The translations under genes and the position numbers were made by a program. DNA of 64,000 nt. Source: Serratia marcescens subsp. marcescens ATCC 13880. Its GTDB lineage: Bacteria > Pseudomonadota > Gammaproteobacteria > Enterobacterales > Enterobacteriaceae. Where the stretch lies: positions 1,178,001 through 1,242,000 of the forward strand of contig NZ_CP071238.1 of assembly GCF_017299535.1 (NCBI RefSeq), in the 5' to 3' direction. Shown piece by piece: positions 7,885 to 16,828 of the stretch (position 1 is the stretch's first letter; each line of letters begins with the position of its first letter). Below the pieces are notes generated by a model. It was not told the origin of the DNA and did no database searches. It saw nothing but the letters and a program-made list of their open reading frames with translations.

Positions 7885-9417
7885 ATGTCACTGCAGCAGG
7901 TATCGAATGTTTCTTTGAGCAACAACGGCTTAAAGGGCATCGGTTACAAACATTATGCGTTGGCGATCGTGGCGTTTTCGGCGCTCGTACGGTCTATTTC
8001 CTTAACGGACAGGTATTTTTGGTGCGATGAAGCCTCCAGCGTGCTGACCAGCCGTTACGATGTGGGCGCTTTGCTCTATCACGCTTCCTTCGATGTTCAC
8101 CCGCCGTTTTATTACCTGCTGCTGCATGGCTGGATGGCGCTGTTTGGCGACGGCATTCTGGCGGCTCGCTCGCTGAGTCTGGTGTTCGGCGTGATGACGG
8201 TGGCGCTGGCGATGCGCTTTACCCGTTGGCTGGCCAATGAGCGGGCGGCGCTGATCGCGGGATGGCTGATGGCGATCATGCCGATGGCGGTGCGCTACAG
8301 CCAGGAGGCGCGCATGTATGCGCTGATGGGGCTGCTGGCGATCGCCGCCGCCATGGCGTTGGCGAAGTGGCTGAAAACGCCGGATAACCGCCGTTATCTG
8401 GCGCTGTATGCGTTAGTGATGACGCTAAGCTTTTATACCCATTACTTCACGATTTTCACGCTGATCGCTCACTGGATGGTGCTGCTGGCGCTGTCGTGCC
8501 GCCGCGAAGGCGAACGTTACATCAAACGGCCGGCGTGGTGGTTGGCCAATGCGGCGATCGGGATGGCCTACATTCCCTGGCTGCTGGCGCTGTTCAATCT
8601 GCTGGCGCATATCGCCGAACTGCGGGTCGGCGGCGACGTCGGTTGGATCCCTCGGGTTGCCTGGGGCGATCTGCCGGCGATGTATTGGCGTTTTCTCACT
8701 GGGCATGATGGCAGCAACTATCCCATGGCCATTCTCTGGCTGTTGCCGGCGCTGTTTGTCGCGTTGTGTTCATTGCTGCTGTGGCGGCGGGAGACGCCGA
8801 GAACATTCTCTCTGTTGTTGCTTGGCGGGATTCTGATACCGGTGACGCTGGTATTCGCCATTTCCTGGCGCTCGCCGCTGTTTGTCGATCGCTACCTCTA
8901 TTCGGCCGCGCTCGGCATCCCGTTGGTGTTGGGCGTGCTGATCGCAGGAACGAAAAGCCGAGTGCGCGGGATCTCTTTGCTGCTGTTCTTCAGTTTGTTG
9001 TTCGGTTGCGGTGTGCGTAACGATTACCCGGTCGAGAAAGATGAGTTCAAGGTGATGGTGCACTACATCAACAGCCACTATCAGCTCAACGATGCGGTGG
9101 TGGTCAGCAACATGTTCAACTACCTGAGTTATGTGTATTACAACAAGAAGGGCTATCGCGCCTTGCTGTATACCCCGGCCAGGCCCAACGGCATCTCGGG
9201 TAAGCCCAATGCCTATGGTTTCGGTACCTTTTTCCACGATCGGGCGGCGCAAACCTACGTCGATAAGCTCAGCGCCTTATCGAAAGGCCATCGCCGGATT
9301 TGGCTGGTCAGCGGCGGCGATTTCAACCAGGACTTCGGCCGTTCGCCGCCGGGTTGGGTCAACACCGCTACCTTCAAGAGCGGCGGTTTTGAGTCGCGCC
9401 TGTTCGTGGTGCGTTGA
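7885..9417 (+). CDS. GT-C (family 39-like) membrane glycosyltransferase
   Basis: A 510-residue polytopic membrane protein with about ten hydrophobic segments. After the first segment comes Asp48-Glu49 in WCDEASS, the acidic catalytic pair of the PMT/ArnT-type GT-C fold, and HPPFYYLL near residue 72, another hallmark of that family. It would use a polyprenyl-phosphate sugar to glycosylate a lipid or protein on the periplasmic side. The acceptor cannot be read from sequence. ATG 7885 (MSLQQVSNV) has GGCGGA upstream; an earlier ATG at 7855 is possible. Confidence 0.85.
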   Translation: MSLQQVSNVSLSNNGLKGIGYKHYALAIVAFSALVRSISLTDRYFWCDEASSVLTSRYDVGALLYHASFDVHPPFYYLLLHGWMALFGDGILAARSLSLVFGVMTVALAMRFTRWLANERAALIAGWLMAIMPMAVRYSQEARMYALMGLLAIAAAMALAKWLKTPDNRRYLALYALVMTLSFYTHYFTIFTLIAHWMVLLALSCRREGERYIKRPAWWLANAAIGMAYIPWLLALFNLLAHIAELRVGGDVGWIPRVAWGDLPAMYWRFLTGHDGSNYPMAILWLLPALFVALCSLLLWRRETPRTFSLLLLGGILIPVTLVFAISWRSPLFVDRYLYSAALGIPLVLGVLIAGTKSRVRGISLLLFFSLLFGCGVRNDYPVEKDEFKVMVHYINSHYQLNDAVVVSNMFNYLSYVYYNKKGYRALLYTPARPNGISGKPNAYGFGTFFHDRAAQTYVDKLSALSKGHRRIWLVSGGDFNQDFGRSPPGWVNTATFKSGGFESRLFVVR

Positions 9418-9741
9418 GCAAAATGTCATATTTCCCATTCGGCGTTACATCTGGCCGAGCAAACTTACGCGGGGATGACAGTTCTATACATTGAGATTGG
9501 TACTGTAGCTCTACCCGATGATGTTGTGTGTTATCCATTCCCTGTAGTGTATTACCCCATCCCTGTTAAGTTTATCCCGCCTTGTGCGGGATTTTTTTTA
9601 TCTGCGCATGCCTGGCGGGGTAACGCGATTTTTTTGAATAACACCGTCAGTTTTATTCGGTATTCAGTCGCTGCGCGCTTGATTAGATTGAACGCGAGAG
9701 GGGCGCCGTCGGCGCCTTTGTGCAATGAGTGGAGAATTTCT
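9418..9741. other. intergenic region with terminator and flavodoxin-gene promoter
   Basis: 324 bp without a credible coding frame. It holds the strong terminator at 9574-9599, and the upstream region of the next gene must contain its promoter. A hydrophobic frame continuous with the next gene exists but lacks a start with a ribosome site. Confidence 0.5.
9574..9599 (+). terminator. intrinsic terminator, possible small-RNA 3' end
   Basis: ATCCCGC/GCGGGAT stem with a 5-nt loop followed by eight Ts. It lies 157 bp beyond the glycosyltransferase stop. It is either the end of that transcript's long 3' untranslated region or of a small RNA starting near 9500; the stretch before it is U/G-rich with two CCCTGT repeats. 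Confidence 0.85.
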
Positions 9742-10293
9742 ATGGCGAAGACAGTAGTGGTGTTTCATTCCGGCTACGGCCATACCGAGCGTTTGGCGAA
9801 CGTGGTGGCGGAAGGCGCCGGGGCGGAATTGATCGCCATCGATCAGAACGGCGATATCAGCGACGAAGCCTGGCAGACGCTGGATGAGGCGGACGCCATC
9901 ATCTTTGGCTCGCCGACCTATATGGGCGGCCCATCCTGGCAGTTCAAGAAATTCGCCGACGCCAGCTCCAAAGCCTGGTTCGGCCGCAAGTGGCAAGACA
10001 AAGTGTTCGGCGGCTTTACCAACAGCGCCAGCCTGAACGGCGACAAGCAGGTGACGCTGATCGCGCTGCAGACGCTGGCTTCGCAACATGGCGGCCTGTG
10101 GGTCAGCCTGGGGCTGCTGCCGGCCAACACCAAATCGGCGCAGCGCACCGACGTCAATAACCTGGGCGGTTCGGTGGGGCTGCTGGTGCAGACTCCGGCG
10201 GATGCCGGCGTGGATGAGATGCTGTCGGGCGATCTGGCGACCGCCAAGCTCTATGGTCAGCGCGTAGCGGGCTTTGCCGCCAAACTGGCGTAA
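9742..10293 (+). CDS. flavodoxin-fold NAD(P)H:quinone oxidoreductase-like protein
   Basis: A 183-residue cytoplasmic protein with the FMN loop VFHSGYGHTERLAN at its N-terminus and GSPTYMGGPSWQFKKF near residue 55, both typical of WrbA/NAD(P)H-quinone reductase-type flavodoxins. It probably carries out two-electron quinone reduction. The start at 9742 has GGAG seven bases upstream. Monocistronic, with its own terminator-like hairpin shortly downstream. Confidence 0.85.
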   Translation: MAKTVVVFHSGYGHTERLANVVAEGAGAELIAIDQNGDISDEAWQTLDEADAIIFGSPTYMGGPSWQFKKFADASSKAWFGRKWQDKVFGGFTNSASLNGDKQVTLIALQTLASQHGGLWVSLGLLPANTKSAQRTDVNNLGGSVGLLVQTPADAGVDEMLSGDLATAKLYGQRVAGFAAKLA

Positions 10294-10373
10294 GACCTAT
10301 CGCGTAGATGGGACGGTGACGCGGTTGAACGGATGCCGCGTTCATTTTCTCTGCACAATTGGCGTGTAATCTG

Positions 10374-10447
10374 CGAAATGTTATTAGCCTGCTTGGGCTA
10401 ACACTGCATTTCGTACAAATATTCCCGGTTCCTAGGCCGGGTTTTTT
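10374..10447 (+). ncRNA. candidate structured RNA ending in a terminator
   Basis: A nested hairpin (CGAAATG 10374-10380 with CATTTCG 10407-10413; inner TTAGCC 10384-10389 with GGCTAA 10396-10401) is followed after ten bases by a terminator: CCCGG 10424-10428, CCGGG 10437-10441, then six Ts. No frame of note. It could be a small RNA or the 3' untranslated tail of the flavodoxin gene. Confidence 0.4.
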
Positions 10448-10489
10448 GTTGCTAAGGTCTGCTTAAGCTTTCGCCGCTATACTGCGCGT

Positions 10490-10573
10490 CAGCATGGCCA
10501 TGCAATGCATGGCCGTGTCGTAACTGTCGATTTGCTGTTGTTCAAGCAAGCCCGCTTCATGCGGGCTTTTTTT
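10490..10573 (+). ncRNA. candidate small RNA (about 84 nt)
   Basis: TATACT at 10478-10483 places a start near 10490. The RNA would open with an 8-bp perfect hairpin (GGCCATGC 10496-10503, GCATGGCC 10507-10514) extendable to 11 pairs with G-U. A 34-nt U-rich single-stranded linker follows, then an AGCCCGC/GCGGGCT terminator (10549-10567) with seven Ts. This is the usual layout of an Hfq-dependent small RNA. No good -35 box was seen and I do not recognise it. Confidence 0.5.
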
Positions 10574-10923
10574 GGGTTGTTATTGCACAGGCGGCCCAGT
10601 TGCAGGAAAATAATCGCGCAGTGATTCAAACATCATTTAATGACCAATAACCATAAACTTATTAATGTAATTAACGCCGTCGGCGGCCTATTACGCCATG
10701 CGCTATGCTGACAGCAGAGTAGGTATTATTTGCTGACGCTATGCGGGGGGTTCCCGCCGCGGCCGCCTCAGGCTAAGAAAAGTCTGTTAATTAAATGTTA
10801 ATGTTTTTTATTATTGATTTGTCTGGCTTTTTTGGTTGAAATTCGGATTGACTATCCCTCACTGGCCGGGCGAGCGAGTATGCACATTATTATTCTGGTT
10901 ATTAGCAAAATATGGGCGAGGCG
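10574..10923. other. AT-rich upstream region of the MASE1-GGDEF gene
   Basis: About 350 bp with an AT-rich core near 10780-10840. No coding frame or tRNA. It should hold the promoter of the downstream cyclase gene; the AT richness would suit H-NS silencing, which is inference only. Confidence 0.4.
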
Positions 10924-12372
10924 ATGAACGCCAGAATAAACGCCAGGCATGGCCTGCCGCTAACGGTTCAGCTGATCAATCTTTTCATGCTGGCCTTTTT
11001 ACTTTCCCTGGTGGGTATTCTTAGCCGGCCAATTGGCTCGCTTTCCTTATTTTGGCCGGTAAATGCGATTCTGCTCGGTCTGCTGCTGCGCAAACCCATT
11101 TACGCCACGCCGCTCGGCTGGCTTACCACCTATCTGGGCATGATAGTCGCCGATCTCATTACCGGCGAAGGCTGGTCCCTGGCGCTGTGGCTGAACGCCT
11201 GCAACATGTCGCTGATCGCCGTCGGTTACGGCATCATGCTGATGCTGCCCCAGTCGCAACGGCGCATGGGCAAACCCCAGGCGATACTCTATATGTTCAG
11301 CGCCAGTCTGGCCGGTGCGGCGGTGGCGTCGACGCTGTCGGTGCTGCGCAACGACAGCCTGTACAACAACACGGTGGTGGTCGCGTGGCTGGCCTGGTTC
11401 AGCGAGCAGTTCTCGACGACCTTGCTGCTGTTGCCGGTGCTGATGGCGGCACCGCGGCTGAAGCAGCTGTTGCGCATGCAGGTGCGTTGGCGTTTGAAAG
11501 GCTGTCTGCCGCTGCTGGCGCTGCTGCTGTCGCTGGTGTTCAGCGTCTATATCGGCGGGCCGGGTGCTATCGCCTTCCCGATCCCGGCGCTGCTGTGGTG
11601 CGCGGTGCGCTACCAGCTGTTCCCCGTGACGTTGCTGACGCTATTGACCGGCATGACCGAGATCAGCAGCATTTCCGCCAACCTGATGCTGTATGAAACG
11701 CCGAACAACCACAACGCCTTCCTCGATACGCTGATGTCCGCCCGACTGGGCATCGCCATGCTGGTGATGGGGCCGCTGATCCTCGCCAGCTCTATCGCCG
11801 CCAACCGCAAGCTGATGCGGCGTCTGGAGCACAGCGCCAACCACGATTTTTTGACCGGCGTGCTGGCGCGCAGCGCGATGACGCGTAAAGCGGGCGAGCT
11901 GCTGGAGCATAAACATCGCTCCAAAGAGGCGGTATCGCTGTTGCTGATCGACATTGATCATTTCAAGCAGATCAACGATACGCACGGCCACAGCGCCGGC
12001 GATCAGGTCTTGGCGTCGTTCGCGCACATCGTGCGGCGCGAGCTGCGGCACGATCAGCTGTTCGGCCGCCTGGGCGGGGAAGAGTTCGCCATCATGCTGC
12101 CGCGCGCGCTGGCGGCGCAGGGCGTGGCGTTGGGGGAACATTTGCGCCGGCTGGTGGAGCAGACGGCGCTGCAGGTGGAAGGCAAGCAGACGTTGAAAAT
12201 CACCATCAGCGTCGGCGTCGCCAGCCTGGCGATGAACGAAGTGAAATCGCTGGAGCAACTGATGAACATGGCGGATATCGCGTTGTATCGCGCCAAATCG
12301 CAGGGGCGCAATCGGGTGGAGTCGTTCAACGTGGTGAACGGCAACAGCGTCGAGCATATCCTGTTCCGTTAG
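10924..12372 (+). CDS. MASE1-GGDEF diguanylate cyclase
   Basis: A 482-residue inner-membrane protein. Residues about 10-300 form the eight or so hydrophobic segments of a MASE1 sensor (FWPVNAILLGLLLR near 45), and the C-terminal half is a GGDEF domain with LLIDIDHFKQINDTHGH and an active GGEEF at 384-388. It should make cyclic di-GMP from GTP. The inhibitory I-site is degenerate: RHDQ occupies the place of RxxD. The ATG at 10924 is preferred; 10912 is an alternative. Confidence 0.9.
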   Translation: MNARINARHGLPLTVQLINLFMLAFLLSLVGILSRPIGSLSLFWPVNAILLGLLLRKPIYATPLGWLTTYLGMIVADLITGEGWSLALWLNACNMSLIAVGYGIMLMLPQSQRRMGKPQAILYMFSASLAGAAVASTLSVLRNDSLYNNTVVVAWLAWFSEQFSTTLLLLPVLMAAPRLKQLLRMQVRWRLKGCLPLLALLLSLVFSVYIGGPGAIAFPIPALLWCAVRYQLFPVTLLTLLTGMTEISSISANLMLYETPNNHNAFLDTLMSARLGIAMLVMGPLILASSIAANRKLMRRLEHSANHDFLTGVLARSAMTRKAGELLEHKHRSKEAVSLLLIDIDHFKQINDTHGHSAGDQVLASFAHIVRRELRHDQLFGRLGGEEFAIMLPRALAAQGVALGEHLRRLVEQTALQVEGKQTLKITISVGVASLAMNEVKSLEQLMNMADIALYRAKSQGRNRVESFNVVNGNSVEHILFR

Positions 12373-12396
12373 GGCTCGACGCCGGGCAATCGTTGC

Positions 12397-12876
12397 TTAC
12401 AGGCTTTTCAGCGCCTTGATGGTTTCATCCATGTCGATCTCGTGCTCGGAGAAGGTATGGGTGGTGTTCTGGAAAGTGGTGATGGTCAGCATGCGCAGCG
12501 TTTGCATGGCCTGTGCCTGCTCTTCTGACTGCGGGCGAATGCGATTCATCAGCAGGCCGACCGACAGCACGGTGTTCTCTTTATCCACATCGGCTTTGAC
12601 CGGCACTTCCTTGGTGAAGGTATTGAAAGACTTGATGCTGGTGATCTTGATTCTTTCATTGGCGATGATGATGTATTTGCTGGGCGCCAACACTTTGACC
12701 GCATAAGCCGACGGACCTTTGGTGTTATTGGTCGGCTCGAAGGTCACCGCCGCGTTTTTCTTAATCAGCTCCGGATTCTGCACTTTAATCACGTGAAAAT
12801 AACGATTTTCTCCGTTCTCGTCGGTAATAAAGCCGAAGCCTTTGTCTTCAAAAAAAGTCGTTATCTTGCCGTTCAT
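12397..12876 (-). CDS. cold-shock-domain protein with unknown C-terminal domain
   Basis: 159 residues. The first 65 form a cold-shock (OB-fold) domain: MNGKITTFFEDKGFGFITD followed by ENRYFHV, carrying RNP1/RNP2-like aromatic residues for single-stranded nucleic acid binding. The remaining about 95 residues, with IKITSIKSFNTFTKEVP and TITTFQNTTHTFSEHE, resemble no family I know. The start is set by homology of the cold-shock domain. Convergent with the cyclase gene. Confidence 0.75.
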   Translation of the reverse strand: MNGKITTFFEDKGFGFITDENGENRYFHVIKVQNPELIKKNAAVTFEPTNNTKGPSAYAVKVLAPSKYIIIANERIKITSIKSFNTFTKEVPVKADVDKENTVLSVGLLMNRIRPQSEEQAQAMQTLRMLTITTFQNTTHTFSEHEIDMDETIKALKSL

Positions 12877-13042
12877 CGCTATTCTCACAAAAGGGATCAA
12901 TACAGCGCTTATGATAGCGCGGAATGCCTTGCAGCGACAGATTGCGCGGGCGGCATTTAGTCATGCGATAACGGCATTTAGCGGCTTTCCCCCCACATGC
13001 TATGTTCATGCTGACTTCATTCAATGCGAAAAAGGAATATCG

Positions 13043-13552
13043 ATGGGCATCAAACGTCTCAATCACGCCGTGCTGTATGTCAGCGACGTGCGGCAGAGCG
13101 CCGACTTTTATCATCAGGTCTTGGGCTTCAAGCTGAAGCCGTCCGACAGCCCCGACCGGGCGGTATTTACCCAGGCCGCCGATTCGGACAACGATCACGA
13201 TTTGGCGCTGTTCAGCAAGAATCTGGGCCAGCAGCGCGCCGGGGTGTTTCGCGCCAACAACGAGCCGCCGGCAGAGCATGAGCCACCGGCCGGGCTGTAC
13301 CATCTGGCCTGGGAAGTGGACAGTCTGGAAGAGCTGGAGCGCATTCGTCACCAGCTGGCCGAACGCGGCATTCTCGGGCTGGAAGAGGATCACGGCGTAC
13401 ACAAAAGCATTTATGGCCACGATCCGGACGGACTGCTGTTCGAGGTGACCTGGTTTATTCCGCCGGCGCTGCTGACCGAAGAGGATAAAAACCGGCAGGG
13501 AATTCGCCCGCTGGATTTCGCCGCCGAGAAGCGGCGTTTCGCCGGCCTGTAA
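13043..13552 (+). CDS. VOC-family (glyoxalase/extradiol dioxygenase-like) protein
   Basis: A 169-residue protein with vicinal-oxygen-chelate features: LNHAVLYVSDVRQSADFY at the start, YHLAWEVDSLEELE in the middle, and DPDGLLFEVTWF near the end. His8, the YHLAW histidine and the FEVTW glutamate are the likely metal ligands. Substrate unknown. The ATG at 13043 has AAGGA at good spacing; a longer upstream frame lacks support. Confidence 0.85.
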   Translation: MGIKRLNHAVLYVSDVRQSADFYHQVLGFKLKPSDSPDRAVFTQAADSDNDHDLALFSKNLGQQRAGVFRANNEPPAEHEPPAGLYHLAWEVDSLEELERIRHQLAERGILGLEEDHGVHKSIYGHDPDGLLFEVTWFIPPALLTEEDKNRQGIRPLDFAAEKRRFAGL

Positions 13553-13588
13553 GCGGATCAGGTGCGGGGCGCCGCGGCGCCCCGACGA

Positions 13589-14416
13589 TCACAGCACTTT
13601 GTTGAGGAAGTTAACGGTGCGCGGGTGCTGCGGCTGAGCCAGCACCTGCCTGGCGTCGCCCTGCTCGACGATCTGCCCGTCGACCATAAACACCACCCGA
13701 TCCGCCGCTTCGCGCGCAAAGCCGATTTCATGCGTCACCACCACCAGCGTGACGCCCAGATCCGCCAACCCTTTAATCACGTCCAGCACTTCGCCGACCA
13801 GCTCGGGATCGAGCGCGGAGGTCGGCTCATCGAACAGGATCACCTTCGGGTTCAGCGCCAGCGCCCGCGCGATGGCGATGCGCTGCTGCTGGCCACCGGA
13901 GAGGTGGCGCGGGTAGGCATCCGCCTTGTGGCGCAGCCCGACGGTATCCAGCAGTTCATAGGCCACCGCCTTCGCCCGTTCGCGGGAGTGAATTTTGTGC
14001 ACCACCGGCGCTTCGATGATGTTTTCCAGCACCGTCAGGTGCGGGAACAGGTTGAAGTTTTGGAACACGTAGCCGACGTTGATGCGCTGCCGGAGAATGG
14101 CCTTTTCCTTCAGCTCGTACAGCCGGTTGCCCTTGCGGCGGTAACCGACGTAGTCGCCGTCGATGCGGATAAAGCCTTCGTCCACGCGCTCCAGATGGTT
14201 GATCGCCCGCAGCAGCGTCGATTTGCCGGAGCCGGAAGGCCCGAGGATCACGGTTACGGTGCCCGGCTGCAGCGTCAGGCTGACGTCGTCCAGCGCCTTG
14301 TGTTTGCCGAAAAACTTGCTGACGTTGCTGATTTCGATCAGGCCGCGCGCCGGCACCGGGGTGAGATTGCGCGCCGGCTGTTCGGGCAAGGCGTAATAAT
14401 CAATGGCTTCAGACAT
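13589..14416 (-). CDS. polar amino-acid ABC transporter ATPase
   Basis: 275 residues with Walker [10 protein letters not shown], signature [15 protein letters not shown], Walker [14 protein letters not shown] and the H-loop THEIGF, all typical of the HisP/GlnQ family. A 28-residue N-terminal extension precedes the core. Last gene of the minus-strand transporter operon, nine bases after the permease. Gene content matches YxeO of the Bacillus yxe operon, so the substrate is probably a modified cysteine rather than a plain amino acid. Confidence 0.93.
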   Translation of the reverse strand: MSEAIDYYALPEQPARNLTPVPARGLIEISNVSKFFGKHKALDDVSLTLQPGTVTVILGPSGSGKSTLLRAINHLERVDEGFIRIDGDYVGYRRKGNRLYELKEKAILRQRINVGYVFQNFNLFPHLTVLENIIEAPVVHKIHSRERAKAVAYELLDTVGLRHKADAYPRHLSGGQQQRIAIARALALNPKVILFDEPTSALDPELVGEVLDVIKGLADLGVTLVVVTHEIGFAREAADRVVFMVDGQIVEQGDARQVLAQPQHPRTVNFLNKVL

Positions 14417-14425
14417 GCGGGTCTC

Positions 14426-15313
14426 CTAACGTTTTAGCCAGCCGGCCAGTTTCTGCCAGGGCGTCGGCGGCAGTTCGCGCACCGCGCCCCGAGCAAAATA
14501 GCGCTCGATGTAGTATTGGATCACCGACAGCGCGGTGGTGATGAACAGATACCAGACGGTGGCGACCATCAGCAGCGGTATCACCTGCTGAGTGCGGTTA
14601 TAGATCACCTGGATGGTGTAAAACAGCTCCGGCAGCGCCAGCACGTAAACGATCGAGGTGCCTTTCGCCAGGCTGATGATCTCGTTGAAGCCGGTCGGAA
14701 TAATGGAGCGCAGCGCCTGCGGCAGAATAATGCGGAAGGTGCGGCGATAGCCCGGCAGGCCCAGCGCCGCCGCCGCCTCGTGCTGGCCGTAATCCACGCC
14801 CAGAATGCCGCCGCGGATGATCTCGGCGGTGTAGGCGGACTGCACCAGCGTCAGGCCCAGCACCGCCACGGCGAACTGGCCGAGGATGTCGATGGTCGGG
14901 TAACTGGCGAACACCACCGAGGTAAAGGGAATGCCCAGCGAGATGGCGTCGTACAGATAGGAAAAGTTATACAGGATGATCAGCACCAGGATCAGCGGCA
15001 GCGAGCGAAACAGCCAGATATACCCCCAGGCCAGCGACGCCAACAGGTAAGAGCGCGACAGCCGCGCCAGCGCCAGCAGGGTGCCGAACAGGATGCTGAA
15101 CAACGTGCCGAGCAGCGTCAGCAGCAGGGTCTGTCCCAGCCCCGCCAGCACCGCCGGGGCGAAGAACCACTCGGCGAACACGCCCCATTCCCAGCGCGCG
15201 TTGCCCGCCACCGATTGCACGATGGCGGCCAGAATAAACAGCGAGAACAGGGCGCCGATCAGCCGCAGCGGATAGCGGGCGGGCACCACTTTCAAGACTT
15301 CTTGTTTGGACAT
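14426..15313 (-). CDS. polar amino-acid ABC transporter permease
   Basis: 295-residue inner-membrane protein with five or so transmembrane segments and the permease EAA loop EAAAALGLPGYRRTFRIILP that docks the ATPase. HisM/GlnP type. The start at 15313 (MSKQEVLKV) has AGGAG upstream; the frame is open further upstream without support. Equivalent to YxeN in gene context. Confidence 0.93.
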   Translation of the reverse strand: MSKQEVLKVVPARYPLRLIGALFSLFILAAIVQSVAGNARWEWGVFAEWFFAPAVLAGLGQTLLLTLLGTLFSILFGTLLALARLSRSYLLASLAWGYIWLFRSLPLILVLIILYNFSYLYDAISLGIPFTSVVFASYPTIDILGQFAVAVLGLTLVQSAYTAEIIRGGILGVDYGQHEAAAALGLPGYRRTFRIILPQALRSIIPTGFNEIISLAKGTSIVYVLALPELFYTIQVIYNRTQQVIPLLMVATVWYLFITTALSVIQYYIERYFARGAVRELPPTPWQKLAGWLKR

Positions 15314-15344
15314 GTCATGTCTCCTGACTACAGATAAAGGGGGT

Positions 15345-15872
15345 TTAGGCGATTTTCCTTTCCGACGCGCAACAACACGCGTCCTCTGCAATCAGGCTTT
15401 TGCGGAACGGCAGGCGGCCATCGTAGGGCGGACGGCTGTAAACCTCGCTGTCAACGGTGGGATCGAACTGCGGCTGGTAACCGTTGCTCAGGTACAGGCC
15501 CACCGCTTCTGGCTGGCGAAAGCCGGTGGTCAGGTAGAGCCGGCGATACCCCTGCGCCAGCGCCAGCGTTTCCAACTGCTGCAATACCCGTTGCGCCAGG
15601 CCCTGGCGGCGCAGATCGCCCCGGGTCCAGATGCGCTTCAGCTCGGCGGTTTGCGCGTCATAGCGTTTGAAGGCGCCCATGGCGATCGGCGCACCGGCGC
15701 GCAGCAGCACGATGAAGGCGCCCTGCGGCGGCGCGTACAGGTCCAGCGGTTCCGGTTCCTGGTCACCAAAATAGTCGCCGTAACGCTGGCGATATTCGCC
15801 GAACAGCCCCTCGATCACCGGGGCGATCAGCGGATCGGTCGGCAGCGTCTGAATGAAAGTGTCTTGCGTCAT
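15345..15872 (-). CDS. GNAT N-acetyltransferase
   Basis: 175 residues. The acetyl-CoA loop is RIWTRGDLRRQGLAQRVLQQLE, matching the Q/RxxGxG/A motif, followed by GYRRLYLTTGFRQPEAVGLYLSNGY, motif B. Placed between binding protein and permease genes with short gaps, so part of the operon. By analogy with YxeL it may N-acetylate an S-substituted cysteine after uptake. That role is inferred from neighbours only. Confidence 0.85.
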   Translation of the reverse strand: MTQDTFIQTLPTDPLIAPVIEGLFGEYRQRYGDYFGDQEPEPLDLYAPPQGAFIVLLRAGAPIAMGAFKRYDAQTAELKRIWTRGDLRRQGLAQRVLQQLETLALAQGYRRLYLTTGFRQPEAVGLYLSNGYQPQFDPTVDSEVYSRPPYDGRLPFRKSLIAEDACCCASERKIA

Positions 15873-15881
15873 CGCGCGCTC

Positions 15882-16802
15882 CTAATCGCCCAGGCCGGGC
15901 GGGTTGATTTCCGACTGCGCAAGGCGTTCGACGCTCTCGCCCCAGCGGTTGAGCACCTGATCGTACTGTCCGCCGCGGATCGCGCCGTTCAGCGCTTCAT
16001 TCACCGCCTGCACCAGCCCGTTGCCTTTACGGGTGGTGACGGCGATGTGCGCCGCCTTGGGCCAGCCGCCTTCCACCGTGCCCGCCAGCCGGGTACGGCC
16101 GTTCAACGCCGCCTTATAGGCGCCCAGCACGTTCGGCCCGAAGTAGGCATCGGCCCGGCCGGACTGGATCGCCAGCGTGGCGGCCGCATCGTCGGTCACG
16201 TAGATCGGCTGGAAGGGTTTGAGCCCCTGTTGCCGATTCTGTTTGTCCCACGCCAGCAAAATTGCTTCCTGATTGGTGCCGGAGCCGACGATGATCTTTA
16301 ATCCGGCGATATCGGCAGGCTGTTTGATCGTTGCGATCTTGCCGCCGGTTTTGACGTAAAAGCCGAGCGAGTCGATGCGGTAGGTGGCGAAGTCGAAGCG
16401 GGTTTTGCGTTCTTTGGTCACGGTGACGTTGGTGATGGCCGCGTCATACTTGCCGGAAACTACCCCCAGCGGCCAGTCTTCCCACGAGGTTTGCACTACG
16501 TTTAGCTCCAGGCCCAGGCTGTCGGCCACCAGTTGCGCGATATCCACTTCACTGCCGATCAGTCGCCGGTTGTCGGCGGCGAACAGCGCCAGCGGCGGCG
16601 TGTTGAGCGCGGCGATTGCAACGGTGAATTGGCCCGGCTTCACGAAGTGGAAATCGGCCGGCAATTTGGCGATCGCCTGCGGGTTTTTCGGCGCGTGGAT
16701 CGGGGTTTCATTGGCCTGTAAATCGATGCCGGTGTCCGCCTGCGCGGCGCCGGTCAGGCTCAGCAAGGCCGCCACGAGGGCGGCGGTAACGGTTTTTTGC
16801 AT
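15882..16802 (-). CDS. amino-acid ABC transporter periplasmic binding protein
   Basis: 306 residues with a Sec signal peptide ending GAAQA|D. A family 3 solute-binding domain follows: GSEVDIAQLVADSLGLELN, then WEDWPLGVVSGKYDAAITNVTVTKERKTRFDFA, whose first and last parts form the ligand pocket. It delivers substrate to the membrane permease of the same operon. Equivalent to YxeM in context. Confidence 0.92.
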   Translation of the reverse strand: MQKTVTAALVAALLSLTGAAQADTGIDLQANETPIHAPKNPQAIAKLPADFHFVKPGQFTVAIAALNTPPLALFAADNRRLIGSEVDIAQLVADSLGLELNVVQTSWEDWPLGVVSGKYDAAITNVTVTKERKTRFDFATYRIDSLGFYVKTGGKIATIKQPADIAGLKIIVGSGTNQEAILLAWDKQNRQQGLKPFQPIYVTDDAAATLAIQSGRADAYFGPNVLGAYKAALNGRTRLAGTVEGGWPKAAHIAVTTRKGNGLVQAVNEALNGAIRGGQYDQVLNRWGESVERLAQSEINPPGLGD

Positions 16803-16828
16803 AGCGGGTATCCCTGACAGCGTTCTTA

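Noticed and set aside
13565..13582. GGGGCGCC/GGCGCCCC hairpin as a terminator between the VOC gene and the ABC operon
   Set aside because: Strong stem but no T-run on either side; kept out of the feature list.
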